This document shows positions 1 to 8,050 of a DNA stretch of 34,610 bases, one piece after another. Position numbers and translations under genes: made by a program. A model generated the notes under the pieces. That model saw only the letters and a program-made list of their open reading frames with translations. It ran no database searches and was not told the origin of the DNA. Location of the stretch: positions 1 through 34,610 of the forward strand of contig DASPKT010000390.1 of the NCBI GenBank assembly GCA_035627915.1, given 5' to 3'. Within the stretch, counting starts at the first letter, position 1; every line of letters starts with the position of its first letter. The stretch is from DASPKT01 sp035627915. GTDB taxonomy: Bacteria > Pseudomonadota > Alphaproteobacteria > Azospirillales > Azospirillaceae.

Positions 1-226
1 CGACCACCCGCCCGTCGGCCGAGGCCATGGGCTGGTGCCCGCCCGGGGAGAGGTCGACGATGGCGAGCCGCCGGTTGCCCAGCGCCACGCCCACGGCAAC
101 GTCGGTCCACAGGCCCCGGTCGTCGGGGCCCCGGTGCGCCAGCCGGTCGAGCATCGACCAGCCGGTGCGCTCCAGCGCCTCCGCCCGGGCGCCGCCGAAC
201 TCCCACAGGCCCGCTATGCCGCACAT
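1..226 (-). CDS. asnB: Asparagine synthase (glutamine-hydrolysing), N-terminal fragment, cut by left window edge
   Basis: Translating the minus strand from the ATG at 226-224 gives a protein beginning MCGIAGLWEF, followed by LAHRGPDDRG and LGNRRLAIVDLSPGGHQPM. This is the class II glutamine amidotransferase start of AsnB-type enzymes. Cys2 is the N-terminal nucleophile once Met1 is removed, and RGPDD and RLAIVDLS are standard glutaminase motifs. Only about 75 residues are present; the rest of the glutaminase domain and the synthetase domain lie beyond position 1. An AGGA lies nine bases before the ATG. The gene starts 28 bases after the stop of the TPR gene at 255-2303, so the two are probably co-transcribed. 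In glycan clusters such proteins often amidate sugar carboxylates instead of making free asparagine. That role is inference. The family call is secure. Confidence 0.88.
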   Translation of the reverse strand, partial: MCGIAGLWEFGGARAEALERTGWSMLDRLAHRGPDDRGLWTDVAVGVALGNRRLAIVDLSPGGHQPMASADGRVV

Positions 227-254
227 GCCGCCGGTTCCTCCGAAGCCCGGGCCG

Positions 255-2303
255 TCACGGGCGCGCCAGGGCGGCCAGCCGCGCCGCGGCGCCGGCCAGG
301 GCATCGGCCAGCGTGCCCCCCGGCAGCGGCCGCAGCACGCGCATGCTGGCGAACCAGGGCCGCACCCCGGTCCCCAGCATGGACCAGTCGGTCGGCATGG
401 CGATGCGCCAGACCGGCACGCCAAGCGCCCCCGCCATCTCGCCCACCGCGGTCGGGGCCGTCACCACGAGGTCCAGCCCGGACATCAGGGCCGCCACCCC
501 GTCCAGGTCGTCGGCAAGGTCGAGGCCGGGCCAGCGCGCCAGGGAAATGCCGAACTCCGCCTCGATGCCGGCCAGCTCCTCCTCCGTCGCGTCGTACTGG
601 AGGTTCACGAAGCGGATGCCGGGCAGGCGCAGCAGCGGCAGCCAGTCCCGGAGGGCGGCATAGGCGGCGCGGCGGCGTGCCGTCACCAGGCGCGAGCGCC
701 AGCAGACGCCGACCGCCAGCCCGGGCCCGAGGGCCCGCAGGCGGCCGGCCCATCCGGCGGCCTCGTCGGGGTCCGGGCGCAGGTACGGCGCGCCGCCGAA
801 GCGGGCGTAGGAGCGGCGCAGCCAGCGGCACAGCGTACCGGCGGGCACCTCCATGTCCGCGTCCGGCGTCTCCGCCGCGCCGGCCGGGCCGGCGCGCTCC
901 GCCCGGACCTCGGCCTCGGGGAAGGAGCGGGCGAACAGCCGGACCAGCCGGGGGTCGCATTCGATGACGGCCTGCCCGACCCTGCCCGCGGCCTCCCGGT
1001 AGCAGGTGGCGAACATCAGCTCGTCGCCCAGCCCCTGCTCGCGCCAGATCAGCAGGCGGGCGTCCGCCGCGGGCTCGCCCTGCCAGCGCGGGATCGTGAA
1101 CTGGCGGTCGGGCAGCGCCTCCCCGGCGGCGAAGCGCCAGCCATAGTCCGGCCAGCCCCCGAAGTCGCCCTGGCACAGCCGCAGCATGCCCCGGGTCAGG
1201 CGCGGCTGCGGCAGGTCGGGGTTCAGGGCCATGGCCCGTTCCAGGTGCCGCACCGCGCCGTCCCGGTCGCCGAGGTCCATCAGGCAGAGCCCCATGTTGC
1301 CGTGCGCCTCGGCGTTCATGGGATCGAGCTCGAGCGCGCGGCCCAGCGGCACCAGGGCGCCCGTGAGGTCGCCCAGCAGTTCCAGCGCGGCGCCCAGGTC
1401 GATCAGGCCGCGGACATTGTCCGGTTCGATCGCCAGGCCCGCGCGGTAGCAGGCGACCGCCTCCATCACCTTGTCGCGGGCCTGCAGCGTCACGCCCAGC
1501 GCCACGTGCCCGTCGGCGAAGCCGGGATCGACCGCGACGGCGCGGCGCAGGCAGGTCTCCGACTGTTCCAGCCGGCCCTGCCCGCGCAGCAGGTTGCCCA
1601 GGTTGGCCAGGGTTTCCGCATGGTCGGGCCGCAGCGCCAGGGAGCGCAGGCTGGCCTCGACCGCCTCCTCCTGCCGGCCCAGTTCGGCCAGCGCGGTACC
1701 GAGGTTGTTCCAGGCTTCCGCGAAGTCGGGCCGGTCGGCGAGAACGCGGCGGTACTCGGCCGCGGCCTCCTCCGCCTCCCCCAGGGCCCGAAGGCTGTTG
1801 GCGAGGTTGAAGCGGGCCGCGGCGTAGTCCGGCCGCAGCGCCAGCGCCTGGCGGTAGCTGGCGGCGGCCAGGCGGTGCGCGCCGGTGTCGGCCAGCGCGT
1901 TGCCCAGGTTGTGGTGCGCCTTGTGCAGCCCGGGGTCCAGCGCCACCGCGCGCCGGTGCGCCGCCACCGCCTCCGGGGCGCGGCCGGCCGCGCGCAGGGC
2001 GGAGCCGAAATTGTCCTGGATGTCCGCGGCCCCGGGCCGGGCGGCCGCGGCGCGCGCGATGAGGGCGACGGCGGCGGGCGCGTCACCGGCCTGCAGCGTG
2101 GCGACCCCCAGCAGGTGCAGCGCGTCGGCGTTGCCGGGCTCGGCCTCCAGTACCCGCCGGTAGCGGTCCGCGGCCTCCGCGATGCGCCCGGCCTGGTGCA
2201 GGGACACCGCCTCGGCCAGCGCCGCGGCGTGCGCCGACGGCGCGGCGCCGGCGCCCTTGGCGGGCCCCTTCGCCATCGCGGCCCGCCGCTCCTTGCGATT
2301 CAT
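255..2303 (-). CDS. TPR protein with C-terminal glycosyltransferase-9-like domain
   Basis: The product is about 682 residues. Residues 25-390 hold roughly ten or eleven tetratricopeptide repeats, recognisable by recurrent A-x-x-N-L-G and A-L-x-P-D patterns. The remainder resembles the C-terminal glycosyltransferase-like domain of flagellin-modification TPR proteins: FTIPRWQGE near residue 401, WREQGLGDELMF just after it, and DLVVTAPTAVGEMAGALG near residue 600. I chose ATG 2303 (MNRKERRAAM) because AAGG lies four bases upstream and the protein then opens with a basic motif. An open frame continues to 2456, but those 51 residues look non-coding and would overlap the flaF promoter region. The likely role is transfer of sugar onto protein, possibly flagellin, given divergent flaF. 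The acceptor and donor cannot be read from sequence. Confidence 0.85.
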   Translation of the reverse strand: MNRKERRAAMAKGPAKGAGAAPSAHAAALAEAVSLHQAGRIAEAADRYRRVLEAEPGNADALHLLGVATLQAGDAPAAVALIARAAAARPGAADIQDNFGSALRAAGRAPEAVAAHRRAVALDPGLHKAHHNLGNALADTGAHRLAAASYRQALALRPDYAAARFNLANSLRALGEAEEAAAEYRRVLADRPDFAEAWNNLGTALAELGRQEEAVEASLRSLALRPDHAETLANLGNLLRGQGRLEQSETCLRRAVAVDPGFADGHVALGVTLQARDKVMEAVACYRAGLAIEPDNVRGLIDLGAALELLGDLTGALVPLGRALELDPMNAEAHGNMGLCLMDLGDRDGAVRHLERAMALNPDLPQPRLTRGMLRLCQGDFGGWPDYGWRFAAGEALPDRQFTIPRWQGEPAADARLLIWREQGLGDELMFATCYREAAGRVGQAVIECDPRLVRLFARSFPEAEVRAERAGPAGAAETPDADMEVPAGTLCRWLRRSYARFGGAPYLRPDPDEAAGWAGRLRALGPGLAVGVCWRSRLVTARRRAAYAALRDWLPLLRLPGIRFVNLQYDATEEELAGIEAEFGISLARWPGLDLADDLDGVAALMSGLDLVVTAPTAVGEMAGALGVPVWRIAMPTDWSMLGTGVRPWFASMRVLRPLPGGTLADALAGAAARLAALARP

Positions 2304-2385
2304 CGAACCTTCACCATCCCGCGCGTGCAATGGGCCGGAGGCGGCGGCGGGCGCCGCTTCCGGGAGGCAATCTAGGGCAAGTTCC

Positions 2386-2414
2386 TTGTCCGGCGTAGCG
2401 GATTGTGGGATAAC
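2386..2414 (+). promoter_or_regulatory. Possible sigma-70-like promoter for flaF
   Basis: TTGTCC at 2386-2391 and GATAAC at 2409-2414 are separated by 17 bases, inside the 155-base gap between the divergent TPR gene and flaF. Each box matches the E. coli consensus at about four of six positions. I see no convincing sigma-28 or sigma-54 motif. This is a weak pattern match only. Confidence 0.3.
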
Positions 2415-2458
2415 CCCATGGGTCGGATTAACCCGGTCGACGGTCACGAGTGTCACGC

Positions 2459-2971
2459 ATGAAGCCTGCGGCGGGATATACCAATCGCCCTCAGTCCGAT
2501 GATCCGCGCGACGTGGAGGCCTGGGGCCTGACCGAGGCGGCCCGGCGGCTCATCCATGCTGCGCAGAAGCCCGAGGAGCCCGAGATGCTGCGGGCGGCCC
2601 TGTCGCTGAACCAGCGCCTCTGGACCATCTTCCAGACCTCCATGGTCGATCCGGAGTGCCCGCTGCCGCGCGACGTGCGCGACAACATCCTGGCCCTGTC
2701 CATCATCGTGGACCGGCAGACCTTCGACCGGCTGATCGACCTCGACGTGACCAAGCTCGACCGGCTGATCGAGATCAACCGGAACGTGGCCGCCGGCCTG
2801 TCGCAGCGCCCCGCCGGCGCCGCCCCGGCGACCCAGCAGGCCCCGGCGACCCAGCAGGTCCAGACGCCCCAGCAGGCCCCGGCCGCCGCGGCCGCGCCGA
2901 AGCCGCCCGCCCAGGCGCCCCAGGCCCCCGAGACGCGGCCGGACCTCAGCAAGATAAGCCTGTCGGTATGA
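2459..2971 (+). CDS. flaF: Flagellar biosynthesis regulator FlaF
   Basis: The product is about 170 residues. The first 115 match the FlaF pattern: an early DPRDVEAW segment, LNQRLWTIFQ, a central LPRDVRDNILALSIIVDRQTF and a closing LIEINRNVAAGL. In alphaproteobacteria FlaF is a small cytoplasmic protein required for flagellin synthesis or secretion and acts opposite FlbT. Residues 120-165 form an extension rich in Pro, Ala and Gln with ATQQAP-type repeats that the usual short FlaF lacks. ATG 2459 is preferred; an in-frame GTG at 2450 would add three residues, and neither has a strong ribosome binding site. No flbT or flagellin gene is visible, but flaF next to TPR glycosyltransferases suggests a flagellin-glycosylation locus. 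Confidence 0.85.
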   Translation: MKPAAGYTNRPQSDDPRDVEAWGLTEAARRLIHAAQKPEEPEMLRAALSLNQRLWTIFQTSMVDPECPLPRDVRDNILALSIIVDRQTFDRLIDLDVTKLDRLIEINRNVAAGLSQRPAGAAPATQQAPATQQVQTPQQAPAAAAAPKPPAQAPQAPETRPDLSKISLSV

Positions 2972-3084
2972 GCAGGGCACGGCGCGAACCCAGGGAGAGA
3001 CCGGGGCCGCGTCCGATAGATTGCATTTTATCCATTCCCGCGCTACCCTGCTCCCAGGTCCACAAGACAGGGGGACTCTGAGCC

Positions 3085-3801
3085 GTGGTCGAAGCGGTCG
3101 GATCCAGTGGCGTCTCTGCAACCGTCGGGCTGGCGAACATCGCCAAGCAGCTCGAGGAGGAGCAGAAGAAGCTCGCCGAGCAGGCCAAGGCGAACCAGGC
3201 GCCGAAGGAGGAGGTGCAGGCCTTCCAGAAGGAAGTCCGCAAGTCCCCCTTCGCGACGACCGGCGGTGCCACCGACGTGGGCGTGCTGATCCGCGACCAG
3301 ACCCGCCTGAACGTCTTCAGCTCGCTGAAGAAATCCGACAGCGTCGACCACTACAAGTTCCGCAACCAGCTGCCGTCCAACGTGACGCTGGGCATGCTGG
3401 GCGACAAGGAACTGCGCGTCCAGCTGGTGAGCAAGCACGGTGCCGTGCTGGCCGACAGCGACCCGAAGTCCAGCCGCTACAAGGACTATGAGAAGGCCCA
3501 GCAGGGAGAGCTGAAGCTCCCGGCCGGGGAATACCTGGTCAAGGTGACCCGCACCGGGAACACGGAGAAGAAGGAGACGCAGAACTATGCGATCCAGATC
3601 TCCGCCGGCAAGTTCACCAAGGACTACGACACGGTTGCGCGCGAGCCGCGGCCCGGCGACGGCGTTCCCCAGCAATCCTCCGCCCAGCTGAACCTGCAGG
3701 GCATGCTGACCTCGGCCTCCGCCTTCGTCAGCAGCCTGCCCCCCATCGGCACCCCGGCCACGGCCAAGCTGATGGGCACGGTGTTCAGCGGCAAGTTCTG
3801 A
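3085..3801 (+). CDS. Unknown protein with PPC-like beta domain
   Basis: A 238-residue product from GTG 3085, with an AGGGGGA ribosome binding site about nine bases upstream. Residues 15-55 are a highly charged predicted helix (QLEEEQKKLAEQAKANQAP). Residues 75-175 look like a beta-sandwich resembling bacterial pre-peptidase C-terminal domains: DHYKFRN, VTLGMLGDKELRVQLV, then LPAGEYLVKVTRTG and NYAIQIS. No signal peptide or membrane segment is visible. The tail is rich in Ser, Ala and Pro. It follows flaF in the same direction after a 113-base gap and may be co-expressed with it, so a flagellum-associated or exported role is possible. The PPC assignment rests on pattern only, and I do not recognise the protein by name. 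Confidence 0.75.
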   Translation: MVEAVGSSGVSATVGLANIAKQLEEEQKKLAEQAKANQAPKEEVQAFQKEVRKSPFATTGGATDVGVLIRDQTRLNVFSSLKKSDSVDHYKFRNQLPSNVTLGMLGDKELRVQLVSKHGAVLADSDPKSSRYKDYEKAQQGELKLPAGEYLVKVTRTGNTEKKETQNYAIQISAGKFTKDYDTVAREPRPGDGVPQQSSAQLNLQGMLTSASAFVSSLPPIGTPATAKLMGTVFSGKF

Positions 3802-4006
3802 TCCGGGCCACCGTGGATGGACGTACGTCGCCGCGGAACCCTTCCCCGCACCCTCCGCACGCGCATCGTCGGTTCCATCCGGACGCGAACTGTGACCGGT
3901 TTGGTTAAGCCGCGGGGCCGGAACGATCTCCCTTGCGCGGCAGGCGCCACCCCGGCTATCCAGTTGTAGCAGGGTTTGCAGATGATCAGCATGGAGAGTT
4001 GCCAAG

Positions 4007-4864
4007 ATGAGTGAGACGGATGTGGAAATTCTCACTCAACTCCGGAACCTCCTGCTTCTAAGCCATAACCAGAATTCCTCGTCGCAGCAACTGGCCCTGC
4101 ATCAGTTCTGGTCGCAGGAAATGGAAAAACCCCGCAACCGGGAACCGAAGCGCCTGCTGCGTCATGGCTTCAAGATGTACTCGCAAGCCGACGAGGACGG
4201 CATCATCGAGGAAATATTCCGGCGGATCGGCACATCCTCAAAGATATTCGTCGAGTTCGGGGTCGAGCGCGGCGTCGAGTGCAACACCCTGAAGCTCCTC
4301 CTGGAGGGGTGGAGGGGCCTCTGGATCGACGGCGGCGAGGCGAATGTCCAGACCATGGCTGCTTCGCACGCCGACTGGATCGGGCGCGGCCAACTGGTCA
4401 TCCAGCAGGCCTTCATCACGTCCGAGAACATCGACTCCCTGATCGTCTCCGGCGTCGGCGGCCAGGACGTTGATTTCCTCAGCATCGACATCGATCGCAA
4501 CGATTACTGGGTGTGGGATGCCATCAGGAGCATCCGTCCCCGCGCCGTCTGCATCGAGTACAATCCCACTTGGCGTCCGCCGCTCTCGGTCGTCGCCGAA
4601 TACGGGGCCGAGAGGATGTGGGACGGGACGAACTATTTCGGCGCCAGCCTCGAGGCGCTGACGGTGCTCGGCCGGGAGAAGGGCTACCGGCTGGTCGGCT
4701 GCAGCTTCTCCGGCGTCAACGCCTTCTTCGTCCGCGAGGACCTGTGCGGCGACCGCTTCCATGAACCGGCGACGGCGGCCGAGCACTACGAACCGGCACG
4801 GTTCTTCTTCTGCGGCCTCCGCAGCGGACACAATCCCGGTATCGGCCCCCTCGTCACCGTGTGA
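4007..4864 (+). CDS. FkbM-like SAM-dependent methyltransferase-fold protein
   Basis: A 285-residue product from ATG 4007, with GGAGAG eight bases upstream. An N-terminal helical segment of about 55 residues leads into YSQADEDGIIEEIFRRIG. The SAM-binding signature follows: IFVEFGVERGVECNTLKLLLEGWRG, with an acidic WIDGGE at the end of the next strand. DFLSIDIDRNDYWVWD and AVCIEYNPTW sit where FkbM-type enzymes have their later Rossmann strands. FkbM relatives O-methylate sugars or other hydroxyls. This sub-branch is usually annotated only as hypothetical or methyltransferase-like, so activity is not assured. It precedes the TPR-FkbM fusion by 52 bases and probably shares its transcript. The 205-base upstream gap (3802-4006) carries no other gene. 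Confidence 0.72.
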   Translation: MSETDVEILTQLRNLLLLSHNQNSSSQQLALHQFWSQEMEKPRNREPKRLLRHGFKMYSQADEDGIIEEIFRRIGTSSKIFVEFGVERGVECNTLKLLLEGWRGLWIDGGEANVQTMAASHADWIGRGQLVIQQAFITSENIDSLIVSGVGGQDVDFLSIDIDRNDYWVWDAIRSIRPRAVCIEYNPTWRPPLSVVAEYGAERMWDGTNYFGASLEALTVLGREKGYRLVGCSFSGVNAFFVREDLCGDRFHEPATAAEHYEPARFFFCGLRSGHNPGIGPLVTV

Positions 4865-4916
4865 CGGCGGCCCTTCCGGCAGGGGGCAAACTGGCCAAGG
4901 CTTGGGAAACGGACGC

Positions 4917-7616
4917 ATGCAGGGCAATAGGGTACTGCCGAAGGCAGACAGGCACCTGGCGCAGGCGATGGACCATCACCGCGCCGGCCGGCTGGCAGAC
5001 GCGGAGGAGGCCTACCGCAAGTCCGTCGCGCTGTCTCCGCGCCACGCGGAGGCCCAGCACCTGCTGGGCGTCGCCTGCCTCCAACAGGGCAAGTACGAGG
5101 ACGCGGTGGCGGCGATCTCGCGGGCCATCGCGATCGACAGGAAGGACGACTACTGCAGCAACCTGGGCAATGCCTTGCTGGAGCTCGGCCGCGTCGAGGA
5201 GGCGGAGAAATCCTACCGCGACGCCATCGCCCTGAACCCCAGGTCGGCCGAAGCCCACTCGAACCGTGGGACGGCGCTCCAGCAGCTGGGCCGCACGGAC
5301 GAAGCGGCGGAGGCATACCTCGCCGCCATGCGGCTCCGCCCGGAACTGGCGGAGGCTCCGTTCAACCTTGGCAACATTTTGGCCGCGCGGGGCAGGCTGG
5401 AAGAGGCGGCGGAGGCATATCATGCCAGCCTGCGGGTCCGCCCCGTCTTCCCGGAAGCCCTGACCAATCTCGGCAACGTGCTCCGCCGGCAAGGGCGCTC
5501 CGACGAGGCGATCGCCGTCTTCCGCACCGCGATCCAGCAACGCCCGTCGCTGCCGGACACCCACCTGAACCTGGGCAATGCCCTCGTCGAATGCGGCCGG
5601 TTCGCAGAGGCGGAGGCGAGCTTCCGCCGGACGATAGAGGTGAAGCCCGACCTTCCCGAGGCGCACAGCAACCTCGGCCAGATCCTGATGCTGACGGGTC
5701 GGCTCGATGAAGCGGCGGCGGCGGTGCGGCGATCGCTCGACATCGACCCCGGCTTCGTCGACGGCCACTGCAACCTTTCCGCCATTCTGCTGCTGAAGGG
5801 CGATTTCGAAAGCGGCTGGCACGAATACGAATGGCGTTGGCGCAAGCCGGGCCTGCCGGTGCCGCTCCGGGACTTTGGACGGCCGCAATGGCAGGGCGAG
5901 GACATCTCCGACAAGGTGATCCTGCTCCACCATGAACAGGCCCTCGGCGACGCCATCCAGTTCGTGCGCTATGCCCTGGTCGTGAGGCCGCTGGCGCGGG
6001 AGGTCGTCCTGGAGGTGCCATCGATGCTGATGGCCCTCTTCTCCTCGCTGCCCGGCGTCCGCCTGGTCGCTTACGGCGACCCGCTGCCCCCCGTCGACGT
6101 GCAGTGCGCCCTGATGAGCCTGCCGAGGGTGCTGGGGACGCGGCTCGGCAACGTCCCGGCCCCGGTTCCCTATCTGTCGGCGGAGCCCGACCGGGTGGCG
6201 TCCTGGCGCGATGCGCTGCCGGGCGCGCCGTTCAGGGTCGGGATCGCCTGGCAGGGCAAGCCCGGCACCCTGATCGACCACGGCCGGTCGTTTCCCCTGG
6301 CCGCACTGGAGCCGTTGAGCCACATCCCGGGGGTGCAACTCGTCAGCCTGCAGAAGACGCACGGCCTCGACCAGCTGGACGCCCTTCCCTGGAAAGACAA
6401 AGTCCATACGCTGGGCCCGGACTTCGATACGGGAGGGGGGGCGTTCCTTGACACTGCCGCCGTCATGGCGAACCTGGACCTGGTGGTGACGTCCGATACG
6501 TCGATCGCCCACCTTGCCGGAGCCCTCGGCCGGCCGACCTGGGTCGCGCTGAAGCAGGTGCCGGACTGGCGCTGGATGCTCGACCGTGCGGATTCACCCT
6601 GGTACCCGACGATGCGCCTGTTCCGGCAGCAGCAGGATGGCGACTGGACCCCCGTCTTCGCCCGGATGGCAGCGGAACTGGCGCTGGCCGCGGGCGGCGA
6701 CCGCGGCTGCCTGCTGCCGCCGTGGGGGACCGTGGCGGCGCCGGAACCACGGGGCGTGTCTTCCCCCGGCTCCGGCGCACTGGCCGCGTCCCTTCCACCG
6801 GCCGCCGTCCCACCCGCCGCGCAGACGGCGCCGCAGGTATTGGAAGTGGAGGGGCGCTATGGCCGGATCCGCTTTCTCGCCAGCGACACGGTCATCGGCC
6901 GCTGCCTCGCCGCCTACGGCGAGTGGTCGGAAGGCGAGATGGAACTCTGCCGCGCCGTCCTGCGTCCGGGCGACGTCGTCGTCGAGGCCGGCTCGAACAT
7001 CGGCGCCCACACCTCTGCCCTCGCCAAGGCGGTCGGGCCGGACGGCACGGTTCACGCCTTCGAACCTCAGCGCGTGCTCTACGAACTGATGGCGGACAAT
7101 GTCGGGCGCAACGCACCCGGCAATGTCATCCTGCACCACGCCGCCGTCGGAGCCGCGCCGGGGACCCTGGTCGTCCCCGCCGTCGACTATGCCGGGCCCC
7201 TCAATTTCGGCGGCGTGGCCATGGGACGATCGGGGGACGGCGATTCCGTCCCGGTCACGACGGTCGACGACCTGGGCCTGGACCGTCTGCGCCTGTTAAA
7301 GGCGGACGTCGAGGGAATGGAGTTGGAAATCCTGCTGGGCGCTTCCGGCACAATTTCCCGCTGCCGCCCCCTCATCTATGTCGAGAACGACCGCAGGGAC
7401 CGCTCGCCCGAACTGATCGGCACGATCCAGCGGCTTGGCTACCGGCTGTGGTGGCACCTTCCGTTCCTGTACAATCCCGCCAACCACCTCGGCAACGCCA
7501 CCAACCTTTTCGAGCGCGTGATCTCCATCAACATGCTGTGCGTGCCGGCGGAGAAGGACTGCGTGGTCGTCGGCCTGCGGGAAATCCAATCGCCGACGGA
7601 CCATTGGTCGGACTGA
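4917..7616 (+). CDS. TPR - glycosyltransferase-like - FkbM methyltransferase fusion
   Basis: An 899-residue three-part protein. Residues 15-290 are about eight TPRs. Residues 295-590 are the GT9-like module of flagellin-modification proteins: FESGWHEYEWRWRK, FGRPQWQGE, LLHHEQALGDAIQFVRYA, and DLVVTSDTSIAHLAGALGRP near 521-540. A Pro/Ala/Ser-rich linker at roughly 610-635 leads to an FkbM methyltransferase with motif I VVVEAGSNIGAHTSALA near 686-702, HAFEPQ, and LLKADVEGMELEIL. ATG 4917 (MQGNRVLPKADRHLAQAM) is preferred because the TPR begins at once; the open frame reaches 4761 but that part overlaps the preceding gene. Fusion implies that one polypeptide glycosylates a target and methylates the sugar. 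That coupling is inference; the domain order is seen. Confidence 0.87.
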   Translation: MQGNRVLPKADRHLAQAMDHHRAGRLADAEEAYRKSVALSPRHAEAQHLLGVACLQQGKYEDAVAAISRAIAIDRKDDYCSNLGNALLELGRVEEAEKSYRDAIALNPRSAEAHSNRGTALQQLGRTDEAAEAYLAAMRLRPELAEAPFNLGNILAARGRLEEAAEAYHASLRVRPVFPEALTNLGNVLRRQGRSDEAIAVFRTAIQQRPSLPDTHLNLGNALVECGRFAEAEASFRRTIEVKPDLPEAHSNLGQILMLTGRLDEAAAAVRRSLDIDPGFVDGHCNLSAILLLKGDFESGWHEYEWRWRKPGLPVPLRDFGRPQWQGEDISDKVILLHHEQALGDAIQFVRYALVVRPLAREVVLEVPSMLMALFSSLPGVRLVAYGDPLPPVDVQCALMSLPRVLGTRLGNVPAPVPYLSAEPDRVASWRDALPGAPFRVGIAWQGKPGTLIDHGRSFPLAALEPLSHIPGVQLVSLQKTHGLDQLDALPWKDKVHTLGPDFDTGGGAFLDTAAVMANLDLVVTSDTSIAHLAGALGRPTWVALKQVPDWRWMLDRADSPWYPTMRLFRQQQDGDWTPVFARMAAELALAAGGDRGCLLPPWGTVAAPEPRGVSSPGSGALAASLPPAAVPPAAQTAPQVLEVEGRYGRIRFLASDTVIGRCLAAYGEWSEGEMELCRAVLRPGDVVVEAGSNIGAHTSALAKAVGPDGTVHAFEPQRVLYELMADNVGRNAPGNVILHHAAVGAAPGTLVVPAVDYAGPLNFGGVAMGRSGDGDSVPVTTVDDLGLDRLRLLKADVEGMELEILLGASGTISRCRPLIYVENDRRDRSPELIGTIQRLGYRLWWHLPFLYNPANHLGNATNLFERVISINMLCVPAEKDCVVVGLREIQSPTDHWSD

Positions 7617-7655
7617 CCGGATGGAAGGCCGCAACCCATTGAATCCGGAGCACCC

Positions 7656-8036
7656 ATGACGATCCTGGTCGAAGTCGGCGCTGGCGAGCTGATCGACAAG
7701 CTCACCATCCTGGAAGTGAAACTCGAGCGGGTCGACGCCCCTGAGAAGCTCGCCAACATCCGCCACGAATACGAGGTCCTCTCGCGCACGGCCTCGGAGC
7801 ACATCCCGCCGTCGGACGCCCTCGCCGAGCTTCGGGCCGAGCTGAAGTCGATCAACGAAAGCCTGTGGGTGATCGAGGACGACATCCGCCTCTGCGACCG
7901 CGCCGGCGACTTCGGCCCGCGCTTCATCGAACTCGCCCGCGCGGTCTACGTGACCAACGACCGGCGGGCGGTGGTCAAGCGGCGGATCAACGACCTCCTC
8001 GGCAGCACCATCGTCGAGGAGAAGTCCTACTGCTGA
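7656..8036 (+). CDS. DUF6165 family protein
   Basis: A 126-residue cytoplasmic protein from ATG 7656, with GGAG seven bases upstream. It begins VEVGAGELIDKLTILEVKLERV, continues with LAELRAELKSINESLWVIEDDIRLCDRAGDFGPRFIELARAVY, and ends NDLLGSTIVEEKSYC, all typical of DUF6165. It is probably all helix. The family has no established function but recurs beside TPR-glycosyltransferase genes in Rhodospirillales-type genomes. Here it follows the TPR-FkbM fusion by 39 bases and converges on manC with only 14 bases between stops. A supporting role in glycosyltransferase complexes is a guess. Confidence 0.85.
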   Translation: MTILVEVGAGELIDKLTILEVKLERVDAPEKLANIRHEYEVLSRTASEHIPPSDALAELRAELKSINESLWVIEDDIRLCDRAGDFGPRFIELARAVYVTNDRRAVVKRRINDLLGSTIVEEKSYC

Positions 8037-8050
8037 TGGCCGCTCCGGCG

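Noticed and set aside
27..2375. A 782-codon plus-strand open frame opposite the TPR gene
   Set aside because: Arg/Pro/Gln/Gly-rich with no domain. It is the antisense of a clear TPR protein and arises from GC-rich codon bias.
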